This document shows positions 1 through 8,180 of a stretch of 64,000 bases of DNA, piece after piece. A program made the translations under genes and the position numbers. Location of the stretch: NCBI GenBank assembly GCA_002325245.1, contig DCRR01000001.1, forward strand, positions 3,951 through 67,950. The letters run 5' to 3'. How positions within the stretch are numbered: the stretch's first letter is position 1; each line of letters opens with the position of its first letter. The notes beneath the pieces were generated by a model, which saw nothing but the letters and a program-made list of their open reading frames with translations, did no database searches and was not told the origin of the DNA. The DNA comes from Microbacteriaceae bacterium UBA1487. Lineage in GTDB: Bacteria > Actinomycetota > Actinomycetes > Actinomycetales > Microbacteriaceae.

Positions 1-605
1 GCGGCCACGGCGTCGTCGAGTGCCGCGGCGCTCACATCGGGGCCCGGCGCGCGAAGCGCGGTGCGGATCGCGTCGGCCGCGCCGACCGAGAGTCGCCCGG
101 CGTTGACGGCGTGGGCCACCGGATGCAGCCACGGCGTCGGGGTCGAGCCCGAGCCAGAGCCCCAACTCGAAGCGAAGCCCGAGTCGGCGTCTGAACCCGC
201 GCCTCCGTCGGCCGCGGGGTCCGCGTCGCCGAGCAGCCCGGATGGGCTCTCACCGTCGCCGGTGGGCCGCGACTCGAACTGCTCCGCGTCGGCGACCAGA
301 GAACCGACCCGGACGAGCGCGGCGGCCTCGCGCGTCGATGTTCCGGTGACGCGTGCGATCAATGCCTCGGGCGTGCGGGCGCCGAGGCGCTGCGCGAGTC
401 CTTCGAATCCGAGGTCGTGCCGCGAGCGGCGGGCCAGCTCTCCGGCGACTGCCGACGACACCGCGTCCACGCGGCGCCGCAGCTCTCCGAGGGTGCGCTG
501 CAGGTCGACCACCGCATCGTCGCTCAGGCCGCCGAAGGACGAGGGCGTGGGGGCGACGAAGGGCACCGTCGGGTCCGCGAAGGCGGGGAAGGTGGTCGTC
601 GTCAT
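1..605 (-). CDS. DUF222 (13E12-type) endonuclease-family protein, C-terminus cut by window edge
   Basis: The reading frame is open from an ATG at 605 down to base 1, so only about the first 201 residues are present. The N-terminal part has the helical pattern of the DUF222 family found in many copies in actinobacteria: a hydrophobic start rich in FADPT, then LGELRRRVDAVSSAVAGELA and LAQRLGARTPEALIARVTG. Members usually carry a C-terminal HNH nuclease domain, which here would lie outside the window and cannot be confirmed. A Pro/Ser/Asp/Gly-rich insert around residues 110-160 is unusual. A GGGAGA Shine-Dalgarno-like stretch lies upstream of the ATG. The biological role of the family is not established. 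Confidence 0.75.
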   Translation of the reverse strand, partial: MTTTTFPAFADPTVPFVAPTPSSFGGLSDDAVVDLQRTLGELRRRVDAVSSAVAGELARRSRHDLGFEGLAQRLGARTPEALIARVTGTSTREAAALVRVGSLVADAEQFESRPTGDGESPSGLLGDADPAADGGAGSDADSGFASSWGSGSGSTPTPWLHPVAHAVNAGRLSVGAADAIRTALRAPGPDVSAAALDDAVA

Positions 606-633
606 GGGGCAATTCTCCCAAGATTCGAAGATA

Positions 634-645
634 TGTACTAGTACA
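634..645. promoter_or_regulatory. 12-bp perfect palindrome in the DUF222 gene promoter
   Basis: TGTACTAGTACA is a perfect palindrome 29 bp upstream of the DUF222 start codon, inside an unusually AT-rich patch. It is placed like an operator or core-promoter element for the leftward gene. Assignment as a regulatory site is inference. Confidence 0.4.
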
Positions 646-697
646 AGTTCTTCGGGAAACGGGGTCTGTGGAGGAGACGACGCGGCGGGGGATCGTG

Positions 698-785
698 GCG
701 AGGTGGCGAGACAGCGAGACAGCGAGACAGCGAGACAGCGAGACACCGAGACGGCGAGGCGGCGAGGCAGCGCGGTGGCGAAGTG
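698..785. repeat. Tandem array of an 8-bp unit (11 copies)
   Basis: Eleven consecutive 8-bp units run from 698 to 785. The five central units (706-745) are identical copies of GCGAGACA. The flanking units diverge gradually (GCGAGGTG, CCGAGACG, GCGAGGCG, GCGAGGCA, GCGCGGTG, GCGAAGTG). The array lies in the gap between the DUF222 gene and the methyltransferase stop. A unit not divisible by three, and the intergenic position, argue against coding. The array has no spacers, so it is not a CRISPR. Confidence 0.85.
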
Positions 786-802
786 GTGACGGGAGGCAGC
801 CC

Positions 803-1585
803 CTACGCCGCAGCCCCCGCCACGAGCACCGCCTCGACCGGATACCGCAGCACCGGCCCCAGGCCCGCCACCCGCTCGCGATACGCAAGCTCGATCGCCG
901 CGCGCCCCGCATCCGTCGTCGCCGCGTACGCCTGCCCGATCGTGCCGAGCCCGGCCGCGACGCCCGCCCACAGGTCGTCCGCCGAAACAGTGAACTGCCA
1001 CGACACCCGCCGCGCCTCCCGCACCGTGAACCCGCCCGCCGAGAGCAGCCCCGACACCCCGTCTTCGGTGCGCGCGAAGTCGCTCGCCTCCGGCATCACG
1101 AACCCGCCCGCGGGCTTCGTGCCGGTCTCGTCGATGATCGCCGCCCACAGCTGGTTCAGCTCGGTCGGCTGCCAGGGCCACACCGTGACCGCGATCGGCG
1201 CGCCCGGCCTGGCCACCCGCCGCAGCTCCGCCACACATCGATCCGGATGCCCCGCATGGTTCACCGCGAAGTTCGCCACCACCGCGGCGAACGCTTCATC
1301 ACCGTACGGGAGCCGCGCCAGCTCACCCACCTCGAACCGCGCCCCGGGCACCCGCTCCCGCGCGAACGAGACCATGCTTTCTTCAGCATCAACGCCGGTG
1401 ACCTGCCAGCCCTGCGCCACGGCTTCGGCGGCGGCGACGCCGGTGCCGCATCCCGCGTCGAGGAGTGCGTCCCCGGGAGCCCCCGGCATCCCCACCGCGT
1501 CCAGCAGCGCCGGCACTGCGCCGGCGCACATCCGCCCGAACGAGCGGTCGTAGTCGGCGGCGATTCCGGCCCAGCTGACGGTCAT
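803..1585 (-). CDS. Class I SAM-dependent methyltransferase
   Basis: This 260-residue protein has the class I SAM-binding core. Motif I, LLDAGCGTGVAAAEA, lies near residues 40-55, an acidic residue follows after GVDAEES, and a later VANFAVNH strand is of the Methyltransf_11/25 type. It most resembles small-molecule or ubiquinone-type methyltransferases, but the substrate cannot be read from sequence. It is transcribed leftward, nine bases downstream of the adenosine deaminase-like gene, so the two probably share a transcript. The ATG at 1585 begins MTVSWAGIAADYDRSFG, the normal N-terminal helix of this family. Confidence 0.85.
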   Translation of the reverse strand: MTVSWAGIAADYDRSFGRMCAGAVPALLDAVGMPGAPGDALLDAGCGTGVAAAEAVAQGWQVTGVDAEESMVSFARERVPGARFEVGELARLPYGDEAFAAVVANFAVNHAGHPDRCVAELRRVARPGAPIAVTVWPWQPTELNQLWAAIIDETGTKPAGGFVMPEASDFARTEDGVSGLLSAGGFTVREARRVSWQFTVSADDLWAGVAAGLGTIGQAYAATTDAGRAAIELAYRERVAGLGPVLRYPVEAVLVAGAAA

Positions 1586-1594
1586 GCCTCGACG

Positions 1595-2680
1595 CTAGCG
1601 GGCGAGGCGTCCGGCCGAGGCGTCCGGCGCCGCGTCATTCGGCAACGAGTCATCCGGCACCGCCGCATCAGGCCCCGAGCCATCCGCCTCCGAGCCGATC
1701 CACTCCTCAAGCGCAGCCTCGAACCGCGCCCGCACCGGCGCACTCAGCGACGGCAGCCGCACCCCGTTTCCCGCGATGCGGGCGAGCCCCGCATCGTCGA
1801 TGCCCCACACCCGGCGCGCGATCTCGTACTGGGCGGTGATGTCGGCGCCGAACCAGAGCGGGTCGTCGGCGTTGAGGGTGATCGGCACGCCCGCGGCGAG
1901 CATCGCGGGCGCGGGGTGGGCCTCGAGCGACGCGGCGACGCCGAGGGCGAGGTTGGAGGCGGGGCAGACGTCGCACACGATGCCCTCGGCGGCGAGTCGG
2001 GCGAGCAGCTCGGGGTCGTGGATGGCGTGCACGCCGTGCGAGATCCGGGTGGCGCCGAGCACGTCGAGGGCCGCCCGGACGCTCGCTGGCCCGTCGACCG
2101 GACCACCAGTCTGCCCGGCGTGGATGACCACCTGAAGTCCCGCATCCCGTGCGAGGCGGGCGGCGCGCTCGAAGCGCTGCGGGCCGGTCGGGTCGTCCGG
2201 TCCGGCGGTGCCGAACGCGGTGATCCCGGCGCCGACGAACCGGGCGGCGAGCCGGGCGAGATCTTCGGCCAGCCCTGCCTCCAGCCCGGTATTGACCGTC
2301 AGGTTGGCGCCCACCTCGATGCCGGTCTCGGCGGCCCCGCGCTGCAGCGCGTCGACGATGGTGCGGGTCACGGTGTCGAGGTCGCCGAGCCGCGGGCTGT
2401 AGAGCTGCGGCTCGATCGACGGCTCGAGGTAGAGCACCCCCTCCTGCGCTTCGGCATGCACGAGGGCGAGGCACAGCGCGGCGAGGTCGTCGAGGTCGCG
2501 CACGAGGGCGGGCATCGTGCCGTAGGCGGTGAAGAACTCGCCCGCGTCGCGGAACCGCGCGGGCCGCTCGAACGAGCCGCCCTGCGCCCGCGCGAGTCGC
2601 TGCACGGCCGCCAGCGGGTAGCCGCCGTCAAGGTGCAGGTGGGTGTGCGCCTTCGGCAGGGCGCGCAGTCGCTCGGTCAT
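1595..2680 (-). CDS. add: Adenosine deaminase-family protein with Gln in place of the catalytic Glu
   Basis: A 361-residue amidohydrolase of the adenosine/AMP deaminase family, which removes the 6-amino group of adenosine or adenine. It carries the metal-binding HTHLHLDG motif at the N-terminus, SHGVHAIHDP near the middle and the LNADDP motif that binds the metal and activates water. The usual catalytic HAGE motif reads HAGQ here (codon CAG at about 2110). Glu at this site donates a proton to N1 of the purine, so canonical deamination may be impaired or the substrate different. The start at 2680 (MTERLRALPKAHTHLH) fits the family; an in-frame codon at 2710 is less likely. A Glu/Asp/Pro-rich tail follows about residue 325. 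Confidence 0.8.
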   Translation of the reverse strand: MTERLRALPKAHTHLHLDGGYPLAAVQRLARAQGGSFERPARFRDAGEFFTAYGTMPALVRDLDDLAALCLALVHAEAQEGVLYLEPSIEPQLYSPRLGDLDTVTRTIVDALQRGAAETGIEVGANLTVNTGLEAGLAEDLARLAARFVGAGITAFGTAGPDDPTGPQRFERAARLARDAGLQVVIHAGQTGGPVDGPASVRAALDVLGATRISHGVHAIHDPELLARLAAEGIVCDVCPASNLALGVAASLEAHPAPAMLAAGVPITLNADDPLWFGADITAQYEIARRVWGIDDAGLARIAGNGVRLPSLSAPVRARFEAALEEWIGSEADGSGPDAAVPDDSLPNDAAPDASAGRLAR

Positions 2681-2742
2681 CCCCACCATTGAACAGCTTC
2701 GCGGCGGCATTCCGGCCGACGGGAGCCAAATAGACTGGGGGC

Positions 2743-4263
2743 ATGGCCAAGCCCGACCTCATGGACTACGACAAAGCTCTCGAGATGTTCGAGCCGGTGC
2801 TCGGCTTCGAGGTGCATGTCGAGCTCGGTACTCAGACGAAGATGTTCTCGGATGCGCCGAACCCGGCCGCCGCCGGTCGCGACAGCCACGACGAGACCCC
2901 GAACACGTACATCACGCCGGTCGACCTGGGTCTTCCGGGCAGCCTGCCGGTGGTGAACCAGACGGCGGTCGAGTACTCGATCAGCCTGGGGCTGGCGCTC
3001 GGCTGCGAGATCGCGCCGCGCTCCACCTTCAGCCGCAAGAACTACTTCTACCCCGACCTGGCGAAGAACTACCAGATCAGCCAGTACGACGAGCCGATCG
3101 CGATGGAGGGCAGCGTCGAGATCGAGCTGGAGGACGGAACCGTGTTCACCATCCCGATCGAGCGCGCGCACATGGAGGAGGATGCCGGCAAGCTGACCCA
3201 CATGGGCGGCAGCACCGGACGCATCCAGGGCGCCGAGTACTCGCTCGTCGACTACAACCGGGCCGGCGTGCCGCTGGTGGAGATCGTGACGAAGCCGATC
3301 TTCGGCGCCGAGCACCGCGCGCCCGAGGTGGGCAAGGCATACGTGTCGACGATCCGCGACATCGTGCGCGGTCTCGGCATCAGCGAGGCGCGCATGGAGC
3401 GCGGCAACCTGCGCTGCGACGCCAACGTGTCCCTGCGCCCGCGCGGTCAGGAGAAGCTCGGCACCCGCACCGAGACCAAGAACGTGAACTCGTTCCGTTC
3501 GGTGGAGCGCGCGGTGCGCTACGAGATCCAGCGTCAGGCGGCGATTCTTGCCAAGGGCGGCACGATCACGCAGGAGACCCGCCACTGGCACGAGGACACC
3601 GGCACGACGAGTGCGGGGCGTCCGAAGAGCGACGCGGATGACTACCGCTACTTCCCCGAGCCGGACCTGCTGCCGGTGGAGCCGTCCGCCGAACTGATCG
3701 AGAGCCTGCGCGCCGCACTGCCCGAGGCGCCGGCCGCGAAGCGTCGCCGCCTGCGCGACTCGTGGGGCTTCACGCAGCTCGAGTTCCAGGACGTCTACAA
3801 CGCAGGACTTCTGGTCGAGGTGGAGGAGACGGTCGCCGCGGGCGCGTCCCCGGCGCAGGCCCGCAAGTGGTGGACGGGCGAGATCGCCCGTCTTGCGAAC
3901 GCCGCGGATGCCGAGCCGGCATCCCTGATCTCGCCCACCCAGGTGGCGGGCGTGGTGGCGCTCGTCGATGAGGGTGTCGTAAACGACAAGCTCGCACGCC
4001 AGGTGATCGAGGGCGTCATCGCGGGGGAGGGGACTCCCGCCGAGGTGGTCGAGAAGCGCGGTCTGAAGGTCGTCTCGGATGACGGCCCGCTGATCGCCGC
4101 GATCGACGAGGCGCTCGCCGCCCAGCCCGACGTGCTGGAGAAGATCCGCGACGGCAAGGTGCAGGCCGCCGGTGCCGTCATCGGCGCGGTCATGAAGGCG
4201 ATGCGCGGCCAGGCCGACGCGGCTCGCGTGCGCGAGCTCGTGCTGGAGCGCGCCGGCCAGTAA
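2743..4263 (+). CDS. gatB: Aspartyl/glutamyl-tRNA(Asn/Gln) amidotransferase subunit B
   Basis: GatB of the GatCAB complex, 506 residues, the usual length. GatCAB converts mischarged Glu-tRNA(Gln) or Asp-tRNA(Asn) to Gln- or Asn-tRNA in the cytoplasm; GatB holds the tRNA and the kinase site. The N-terminal [18 protein letters not shown] motif, the [16 protein letters not shown] motif and a C-terminal YqeY-like helical tail ([16 protein letters not shown]) are all present. gatB is commonly adjacent to gatC and gatA in actinobacteria, but here the upstream neighbour is a divergent deaminase gene, and gatC/gatA are not in this window. The start is an ATG with no strong Shine-Dalgarno sequence. 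Confidence 0.97.
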   Translation: MAKPDLMDYDKALEMFEPVLGFEVHVELGTQTKMFSDAPNPAAAGRDSHDETPNTYITPVDLGLPGSLPVVNQTAVEYSISLGLALGCEIAPRSTFSRKNYFYPDLAKNYQISQYDEPIAMEGSVEIELEDGTVFTIPIERAHMEEDAGKLTHMGGSTGRIQGAEYSLVDYNRAGVPLVEIVTKPIFGAEHRAPEVGKAYVSTIRDIVRGLGISEARMERGNLRCDANVSLRPRGQEKLGTRTETKNVNSFRSVERAVRYEIQRQAAILAKGGTITQETRHWHEDTGTTSAGRPKSDADDYRYFPEPDLLPVEPSAELIESLRAALPEAPAAKRRRLRDSWGFTQLEFQDVYNAGLLVEVEETVAAGASPAQARKWWTGEIARLANAADAEPASLISPTQVAGVVALVDEGVVNDKLARQVIEGVIAGEGTPAEVVEKRGLKVVSDDGPLIAAIDEALAAQPDVLEKIRDGKVQAAGAVIGAVMKAMRGQADAARVRELVLERAGQ

Positions 4264-4304
4264 TCGCCCGCCCGTCGAGCAGCGGCGAGCCCGCTGTACT
4301 TGCC

Positions 4305-4338
4305 GGTCGAGTAGCGGCGCAGCCGCGTATCGAGACCC
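4305..4338. repeat. REP-like intergenic palindromic element
   Basis: The GGTCGAGTAGCGG...CCGCGTATCGAGACC arrangement has a perfect GCGGC-GCA-GCCGC core and outer TCGA arms. I recognise this sequence type as a dispersed intergenic repeat of Microbacteriaceae genomes, from memory rather than from a search. It sits between the convergent gatB and exonuclease genes, where its hairpin could also end transcription. Confidence 0.6.
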
Positions 4339-4377
4339 ACGAGTGGCACCGTTAGATGTGCCGTATGACGGATTTCA

Positions 4378-5625
4378 TCAGGGCCGCGACGCCAACACGT
4401 GCGACAGTGTGCCCTCCGAGACGACAGGGATCGCGAGCTGTCGCGCCCGCTCTGCCTTTCCCGACTGCGTCTCTACGTCTGCAGCCGCGACGAGCTTCAC
4501 CTTCTTGGAGACATTGTTGGCGACTCGGATGCCGCGGCTTTCAAGAAGGGCAACCCACTCAGCCCGCGGCTTGGTCATGTCACCCGTGAGAACCACGATG
4601 TCGCCTTGGGCGAGCGAGAGTGCCGACGCGAGTGTCTCGGTAGAAGTAGTGCTCTCCTCCGCTGCGAGTATCGCGCTCCCGACGAGATCGTCGAGGCTGT
4701 CGCTGATTCCGAGTGCGCGCGCCACATCGAGAATCTGGCTGTGTTCGTCCGGTGTGAGGACTCCGTCGGACCACGCGGCGGCGGCAAGCTCCTCCAGATA
4801 CGCGCGATTCAGGCGCCCGACCGCCGTTCGATCAAGCCCGAGGTCTGCTGCGGCTGCGACGAGATCGTCCTGCTCGAGGCCAGATAGGTAGCCATCGACG
4901 AGGGCGACGTCGAGAGTCCCCAGGTACGCACGTTCAGCGCCCTCGGCCGGGATCGCATCCACGGAAGCCGCAATGCGTTCAACGAAGTGAGGCGCGGGAT
5001 TCCGTGCATTCCCGCGGGGATGCCAGTCAGCCGCGTGTGCTTCGTCGAAGCTCCAACGGCGGGCGGCGGTGAGCAGACCGGGCCAGTATCGGCTCTCGCG
5101 TGAGCGACTGACGTAGTGTCCGATGAGCTGCGCCGTCGCGAGCGCATCCGACACTGCGCGATGCGAGCCAGTTTGCGGTATCCCTGCTGCTTCGCAGCAT
5201 GCGGCGAGCGAACGCGCGCGCCCGGGGAAGAAATCCGACGCGAGCTGCATCGTGCAGACAGCCGTGAAGTCGATTCGACCTTCCCATTCGATCGCAAGCT
5301 CGGGGTCGACTTTGGCGAGTTCAGCGAACAGGAACCTCTGATCGAACGCGAGGTTGTGTGCGGCCAGCACGCGCCCGGAAAGCAAATTCAGCACGCGCGG
5401 CGCAATGCTTTCGAACGCAGGCGCACGTGCGACGTCGGTCGCCGAGATACCGTGGATGCGCGTCGGACCGACGTCGCGGCGAGGGTTGACCAATGTCTCC
5501 CATCGGCCTTCGATCTCCCCGAGTGGGGAGACGTGCACGATTCCGATCTCGACGATGCGGTCGCCTTTCGCGGGGGAGAACCCGGTCGTTTCCACGTCGA
5601 CCACGGCGAAGCCGGGGCCGCTCAT
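4378..5625 (-). CDS. DnaQ-like 3'-5' exonuclease with TerB-like and BRCT domains
   Basis: A 415-residue protein. The N-terminal DEDDh exonuclease domain shows all three motifs: VVDVETTGF (Exo I), AAHNLAFDQRF (Exo II) and HRAVSDA (Exo III, with the catalytic His). A middle segment (LEELAAAAWSDGVLTPDE) resembles a TerB-like fold. The C-terminal GDIVVLTGDMTKPRAEW segment is a BRCT domain like that of DNA ligases. Such proteins are stand-alone proofreading-type exonucleases; a repair role is probable but unproven. The ATG at 5625 has a GGAG eight bases upstream, and a GTG at 5646 is an alternative. GC and codon use are slightly less extreme than in the neighbours, possibly reflecting transfer. 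Confidence 0.85.
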   Translation of the reverse strand: MSGPGFAVVDVETTGFSPAKGDRIVEIGIVHVSPLGEIEGRWETLVNPRRDVGPTRIHGISATDVARAPAFESIAPRVLNLLSGRVLAAHNLAFDQRFLFAELAKVDPELAIEWEGRIDFTAVCTMQLASDFFPGRARSLAACCEAAGIPQTGSHRAVSDALATAQLIGHYVSRSRESRYWPGLLTAARRWSFDEAHAADWHPRGNARNPAPHFVERIAASVDAIPAEGAERAYLGTLDVALVDGYLSGLEQDDLVAAAADLGLDRTAVGRLNRAYLEELAAAAWSDGVLTPDEHSQILDVARALGISDSLDDLVGSAILAAEESTTSTETLASALSLAQGDIVVLTGDMTKPRAEWVALLESRGIRVANNVSKKVKLVAAADVETQSGKAERARQLAIPVVSEGTLSHVLASRP

Positions 5626-5677
5626 GCGTGTGTCTCCAGACGCCACTGCGGCCGCGGCGTCGATCGTTTGCTGGTCG

Positions 5678-5869
5678 TCACTCGTGCGCCCAATCTCTGC
5701 TCTTGTTGCGGTTCTTCTCGAGCCACCGGTGGTGGTCCCGTATGCCGCGCGCGACGGCGACCCTCACGACCCCGTAGAGCAGCAGCGCCAGGGCGACGCT
5801 GACCACGACGTACGCGACCGATGTCGCCAGGAGCGCTTCCGCCGTCAGATTAAGTGAGGGATAGTCCAT
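5678..5869 (-). CDS. Small single-pass membrane protein, unknown function
   Basis: About 63 residues from the ATG at 5869. A hydrophobic stretch (LLATSVAYVVVSVALALLLY) forms one predicted membrane helix, followed by a basic, aromatic cytoplasmic tail ending in RNKSRDWAHE. I do not recognise a family. Start codons at 5899 and 5932 are also in frame and no clear ribosome site decides between them. It lies 52 bp upstream of the exonuclease gene on the same strand. Confidence 0.5.
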   Translation of the reverse strand: MDYPSLNLTAEALLATSVAYVVVSVALALLLYGVVRVAVARGIRDHHRWLEKNRNKSRDWAHE

Positions 5870-5943
5870 GGTGACGATTGTCACACGCGTGGGCGACATT
5901 GCATGCCTCGACGGCGGAGTCTGGTGACGCAAGGCGCGCCCCG

Positions 5944-6426
5944 CTACAGCTCCCCATCCACCGGCCGCACCCGCCGCTGCCGCACCGCCTCGACTCCGCC
6001 CGCCGCCTCCAGCAGCGCGGCGAGTGCGCGCTTGGCTGCGGCCAGGTCTCCCAGCTCGGCGGCGACCCGGGCATCCAGGTCGCTGCGGATCCGGCGGGAG
6101 GTCTCCAGCAGATCTTCTCCGCGCGCGGTGAGGGCGACGCGGCGCACGCGGCTGTCGTGGGCATCCGCCTCGCGGTGGGCGATGCCGAGCGACTCCAGCT
6201 CGGTGACGGTCTTCGAGATCGCCTGCTGTGTGACGCCGAGGCGGGCGGCGAGCTCGCCGACGCTCGGGCGCTCGTCGACGAGGGCCTGCAGGAGGTAGCC
6301 GTGCGCCGCGCGCACTCCGGTAAAGCCTGCGGCGTGCAGCTGGTCGAGCAGGTGCGCGTTGGCGGCCTCGGCGGCGAGGGCGGCGATCGTCGGCAGGTCG
6401 AGGCCGGCGGGGTCGAGGTCGGGCAT
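5944..6426 (-). CDS. MarR-family transcriptional regulator
   Basis: About 160 residues. The winged-helix core includes SVGELAARLGVTQQAISKTVTELESLGI (recognition helix) and HREADAHDSRVRRVALTARG (the wing with the MarR DSR-R-V-L-T-G signature). It is divergently transcribed from a small SnoaL-like gene, with 52 bp between the start codons. That gap contains palindromes overlapping a recognisable promoter, so the regulator probably represses its neighbour and itself. MarR proteins usually respond to phenolic ligands or oxidation; the ligand here is unknown. The ATG at 6426 fits the family start; an in-frame codon at 6462 is less likely. Confidence 0.85.
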   Translation of the reverse strand: MPDLDPAGLDLPTIAALAAEAANAHLLDQLHAAGFTGVRAAHGYLLQALVDERPSVGELAARLGVTQQAISKTVTELESLGIAHREADAHDSRVRRVALTARGEDLLETSRRIRSDLDARVAAELGDLAAAKRALAALLEAAGGVEAVRQRRVRPVDGEL

Positions 6427-6443
6427 CCCCACATCATCGCAGG

Positions 6444-6474
6444 TTGACAACCGCAATTGCACAACTACAGTTGT
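6444..6474 (+). promoter_or_regulatory. Leaderless promoter with overlapping MarR-type operator
   Basis: TTGACA at 6444-6449 and TACAGT at 6466-6471 are separated by 16 bp, placing the transcription start at about 6478-6479, on the ATG itself, so the transcript is probably leaderless. ACAACT-AC-AGTTGT at 6461-6474 is a perfect inverted repeat covering the -10 box, and CAATTG at 6454-6459 is a second palindrome in the spacer. Both are plausible MarR sites. Confidence 0.6.
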
Positions 6475-6478
6475 TGAT

Positions 6479-6880
6479 ATGACGACACCGCTTGACGCTC
6501 TGAGATCCCTTCACCGCAGTCTCGAAGCCGGTCGTTCTGGTGAGGAGCTGCGCCCGCACTGGCACCCGTCGGCGAAGATCCGCGAGTACCCCAACACGAT
6601 CGCCCCGCAGGGCGCGCTGCGCGATCTCGACGACACCCTCGCCGCCTCCGAGCGGGGAGCCGGGCTGCTGGCATCGCAGACCTACGAGGAGGTCGAGTCG
6701 TTCGAGCTCGCCGACCGCGCAATCATGCGACTCACCTGGACGGGCGTCGTCGGCGCGGCGGTCGGCCCGTTCGCGGCAGGGCAGAAGCTCGTCGCGCACA
6801 TTGCGCAGTTCGCGCGCGTCGAAGACGGGCAGGTCATCGAGCTCGCGACCTACGACTGCTACGAGCCTCTGGCGGACTGA
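6479..6880 (+). CDS. SnoaL-like / NTF2-superfamily small protein
   Basis: 133 residues from the ATG at 6479. The pattern (LHRSLEAGRSGEELRPHWHPSAKIREYPN, then FELADRAIMRLTWTGVVG, then KLVAHIAQFARVEDGQVIELATYDCYEP) matches the cone-shaped alpha+beta fold of the SnoaL/NTF2-like superfamily. Members are polyketide cyclases, isomerases or ligand-binding proteins, so function cannot be narrowed. It is divergent from a MarR regulator that probably controls it. Confidence 0.75.
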   Translation: MTTPLDALRSLHRSLEAGRSGEELRPHWHPSAKIREYPNTIAPQGALRDLDDTLAASERGAGLLASQTYEEVESFELADRAIMRLTWTGVVGAAVGPFAAGQKLVAHIAQFARVEDGQVIELATYDCYEPLAD

Positions 6881-6887
6881 GCGCGAG

Positions 6888-8009
6888 TCACACGGGGGCG
6901 CGCGGTGTCGCCCCCGCACCCGACCCATCCCACACCTTCACAATCGCCCACGCCGTCGCCGCGATCGGCACCGAGAGCACCGCGCCGACGATGCCGCCGA
7001 GGATGGTGCCCGCGCTCAGCGCGAGCAGGATCACCAGCGGGTGCAGCTTGAGGGACTGCGCCATGACGACCGGCTGAAGCAGGTTTCCCTCCAGCTGGTT
7101 GACGCCGATGACGACGATGATCACGATCAGCGCCACCACCGGCCCGTTGGCGACGAGGGCGACGAGGGCGGCCAGCGCTCCGGCGACCGTCGCACCGACG
7201 ATCGGCACGAACGCGGCGACGAACACGATGACGGCGAGCGGCAGCGCGAGCGGCACCTGCATGATCGCCAGCGCGATGCCGATGGCGATGGCGTCAACCG
7301 CGGCGATGATCGCCGTGCCGCGCACGTAGCCACCGAGAGTCGTCACCGCGGTGCGGCCGATGCGCTCGCCGCGGTCGCGCCCGTGGCGGTCGAACGGGCG
7401 CATCAGGAAGCGCCAGATCGCATCCCCGTCCTTGAGGAAGAAGAACAGGATGACGATGAACAGCAGGAACCCGGCGACGAACTCGCCCACGGCGACCGCG
7501 CTCGACACGGCACCGGTGCCGAACTGCGAACTCGTGACGAAGTCGATGACGTCGGTCTGGAGTCCCTCGAAGTCGAACTCGTCGAGCGGCAGCGGCAGCG
7601 TCTGAAGCCACTCGAGCAGCTGATCGAAGCCGGACTGCGCCTGCTCCCAGAGCGAATCCCACTGGCTGCGCACGGCGAACACGATCGCGGTGATGACGCC
7701 CCCGAGCACGAGCAGCGAGCCGATGAGGGCGATCCACGCGGCGAGCATCGAGGGCACGCCGCGGCGCCGCATCCACATGACCAGCGGGCTGAACGCAGCG
7801 GCGATGATCACCGCCAGCAGCACCGGAATGACGGCGATCCGCAGCTGCACGAGCGCGTACACGACGATCGTCGCGAGCGCGATGGCGATCAGCACCTGCA
7901 GGCTTCGGGTGCTCACCACGCCGAGACGGTCGGTCCAGAGCTTCTCGACCTTCGGAACCACCTGTGTGGTCAACGCGGATTCGGGCGTGGCGCGGCGGCG
8001 CGAGAACAT
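6888..8009 (-). CDS. AI-2E family transporter-like permease
   Basis: A 373-residue integral membrane protein of the AI-2E/PerM/TqsA family. It has early helix pairs (LQVLIAIALATIVVYALVQL, VIPVLLAVIIAAAFSPLV), an amphipathic central part and the C-terminal GVNQLEGNLLQPVVM motif typical of the family, with helices after it. Family members have been linked to quorum-signal export, Na+/H+ exchange or simple diffusion, so the substrate is not assigned. The ATG at 8009 is preceded by AGGAG at good spacing. The last residues lie seven bases from the convergent SnoaL-like gene. Confidence 0.88.
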   Translation of the reverse strand: MFSRRRATPESALTTQVVPKVEKLWTDRLGVVSTRSLQVLIAIALATIVVYALVQLRIAVIPVLLAVIIAAAFSPLVMWMRRRGVPSMLAAWIALIGSLLVLGGVITAIVFAVRSQWDSLWEQAQSGFDQLLEWLQTLPLPLDEFDFEGLQTDVIDFVTSSQFGTGAVSSAVAVGEFVAGFLLFIVILFFFLKDGDAIWRFLMRPFDRHGRDRGERIGRTAVTTLGGYVRGTAIIAAVDAIAIGIALAIMQVPLALPLAVIVFVAAFVPIVGATVAGALAALVALVANGPVVALIVIIVVIGVNQLEGNLLQPVVMAQSLKLHPLVILLALSAGTILGGIVGAVLSVPIAATAWAIVKVWDGSGAGATPRAPV

Positions 8010-8180
8010 GGCTGGCTCCTTCGAAGCGCGGAAGTGCGGGTTCGAGCATTTCACGGACTCGCGCGTGAGAACAGCGGCTCGCTCGTGCGCCGAGCCTCGC
8101 TCCGGCGGCGCCGGGCGCTTCCGGCCACGCACCGGGACGCGGCCCGCGCGCCCGCCGTGCGCACCTGGCAGACTCGCTCC

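Noticed and set aside
698..785. CRISPR-like array
   Set aside because: The units are 8 bp and contiguous with no unique spacers, and no cas genes are nearby.
353..2692. Very long plus-strand open frame opposite the methyltransferase and deaminase genes
   Set aside because: It is a GC-rich shadow frame with Arg/Pro/His-rich, non-domain sequence; the minus-strand frames carry recognised motifs.
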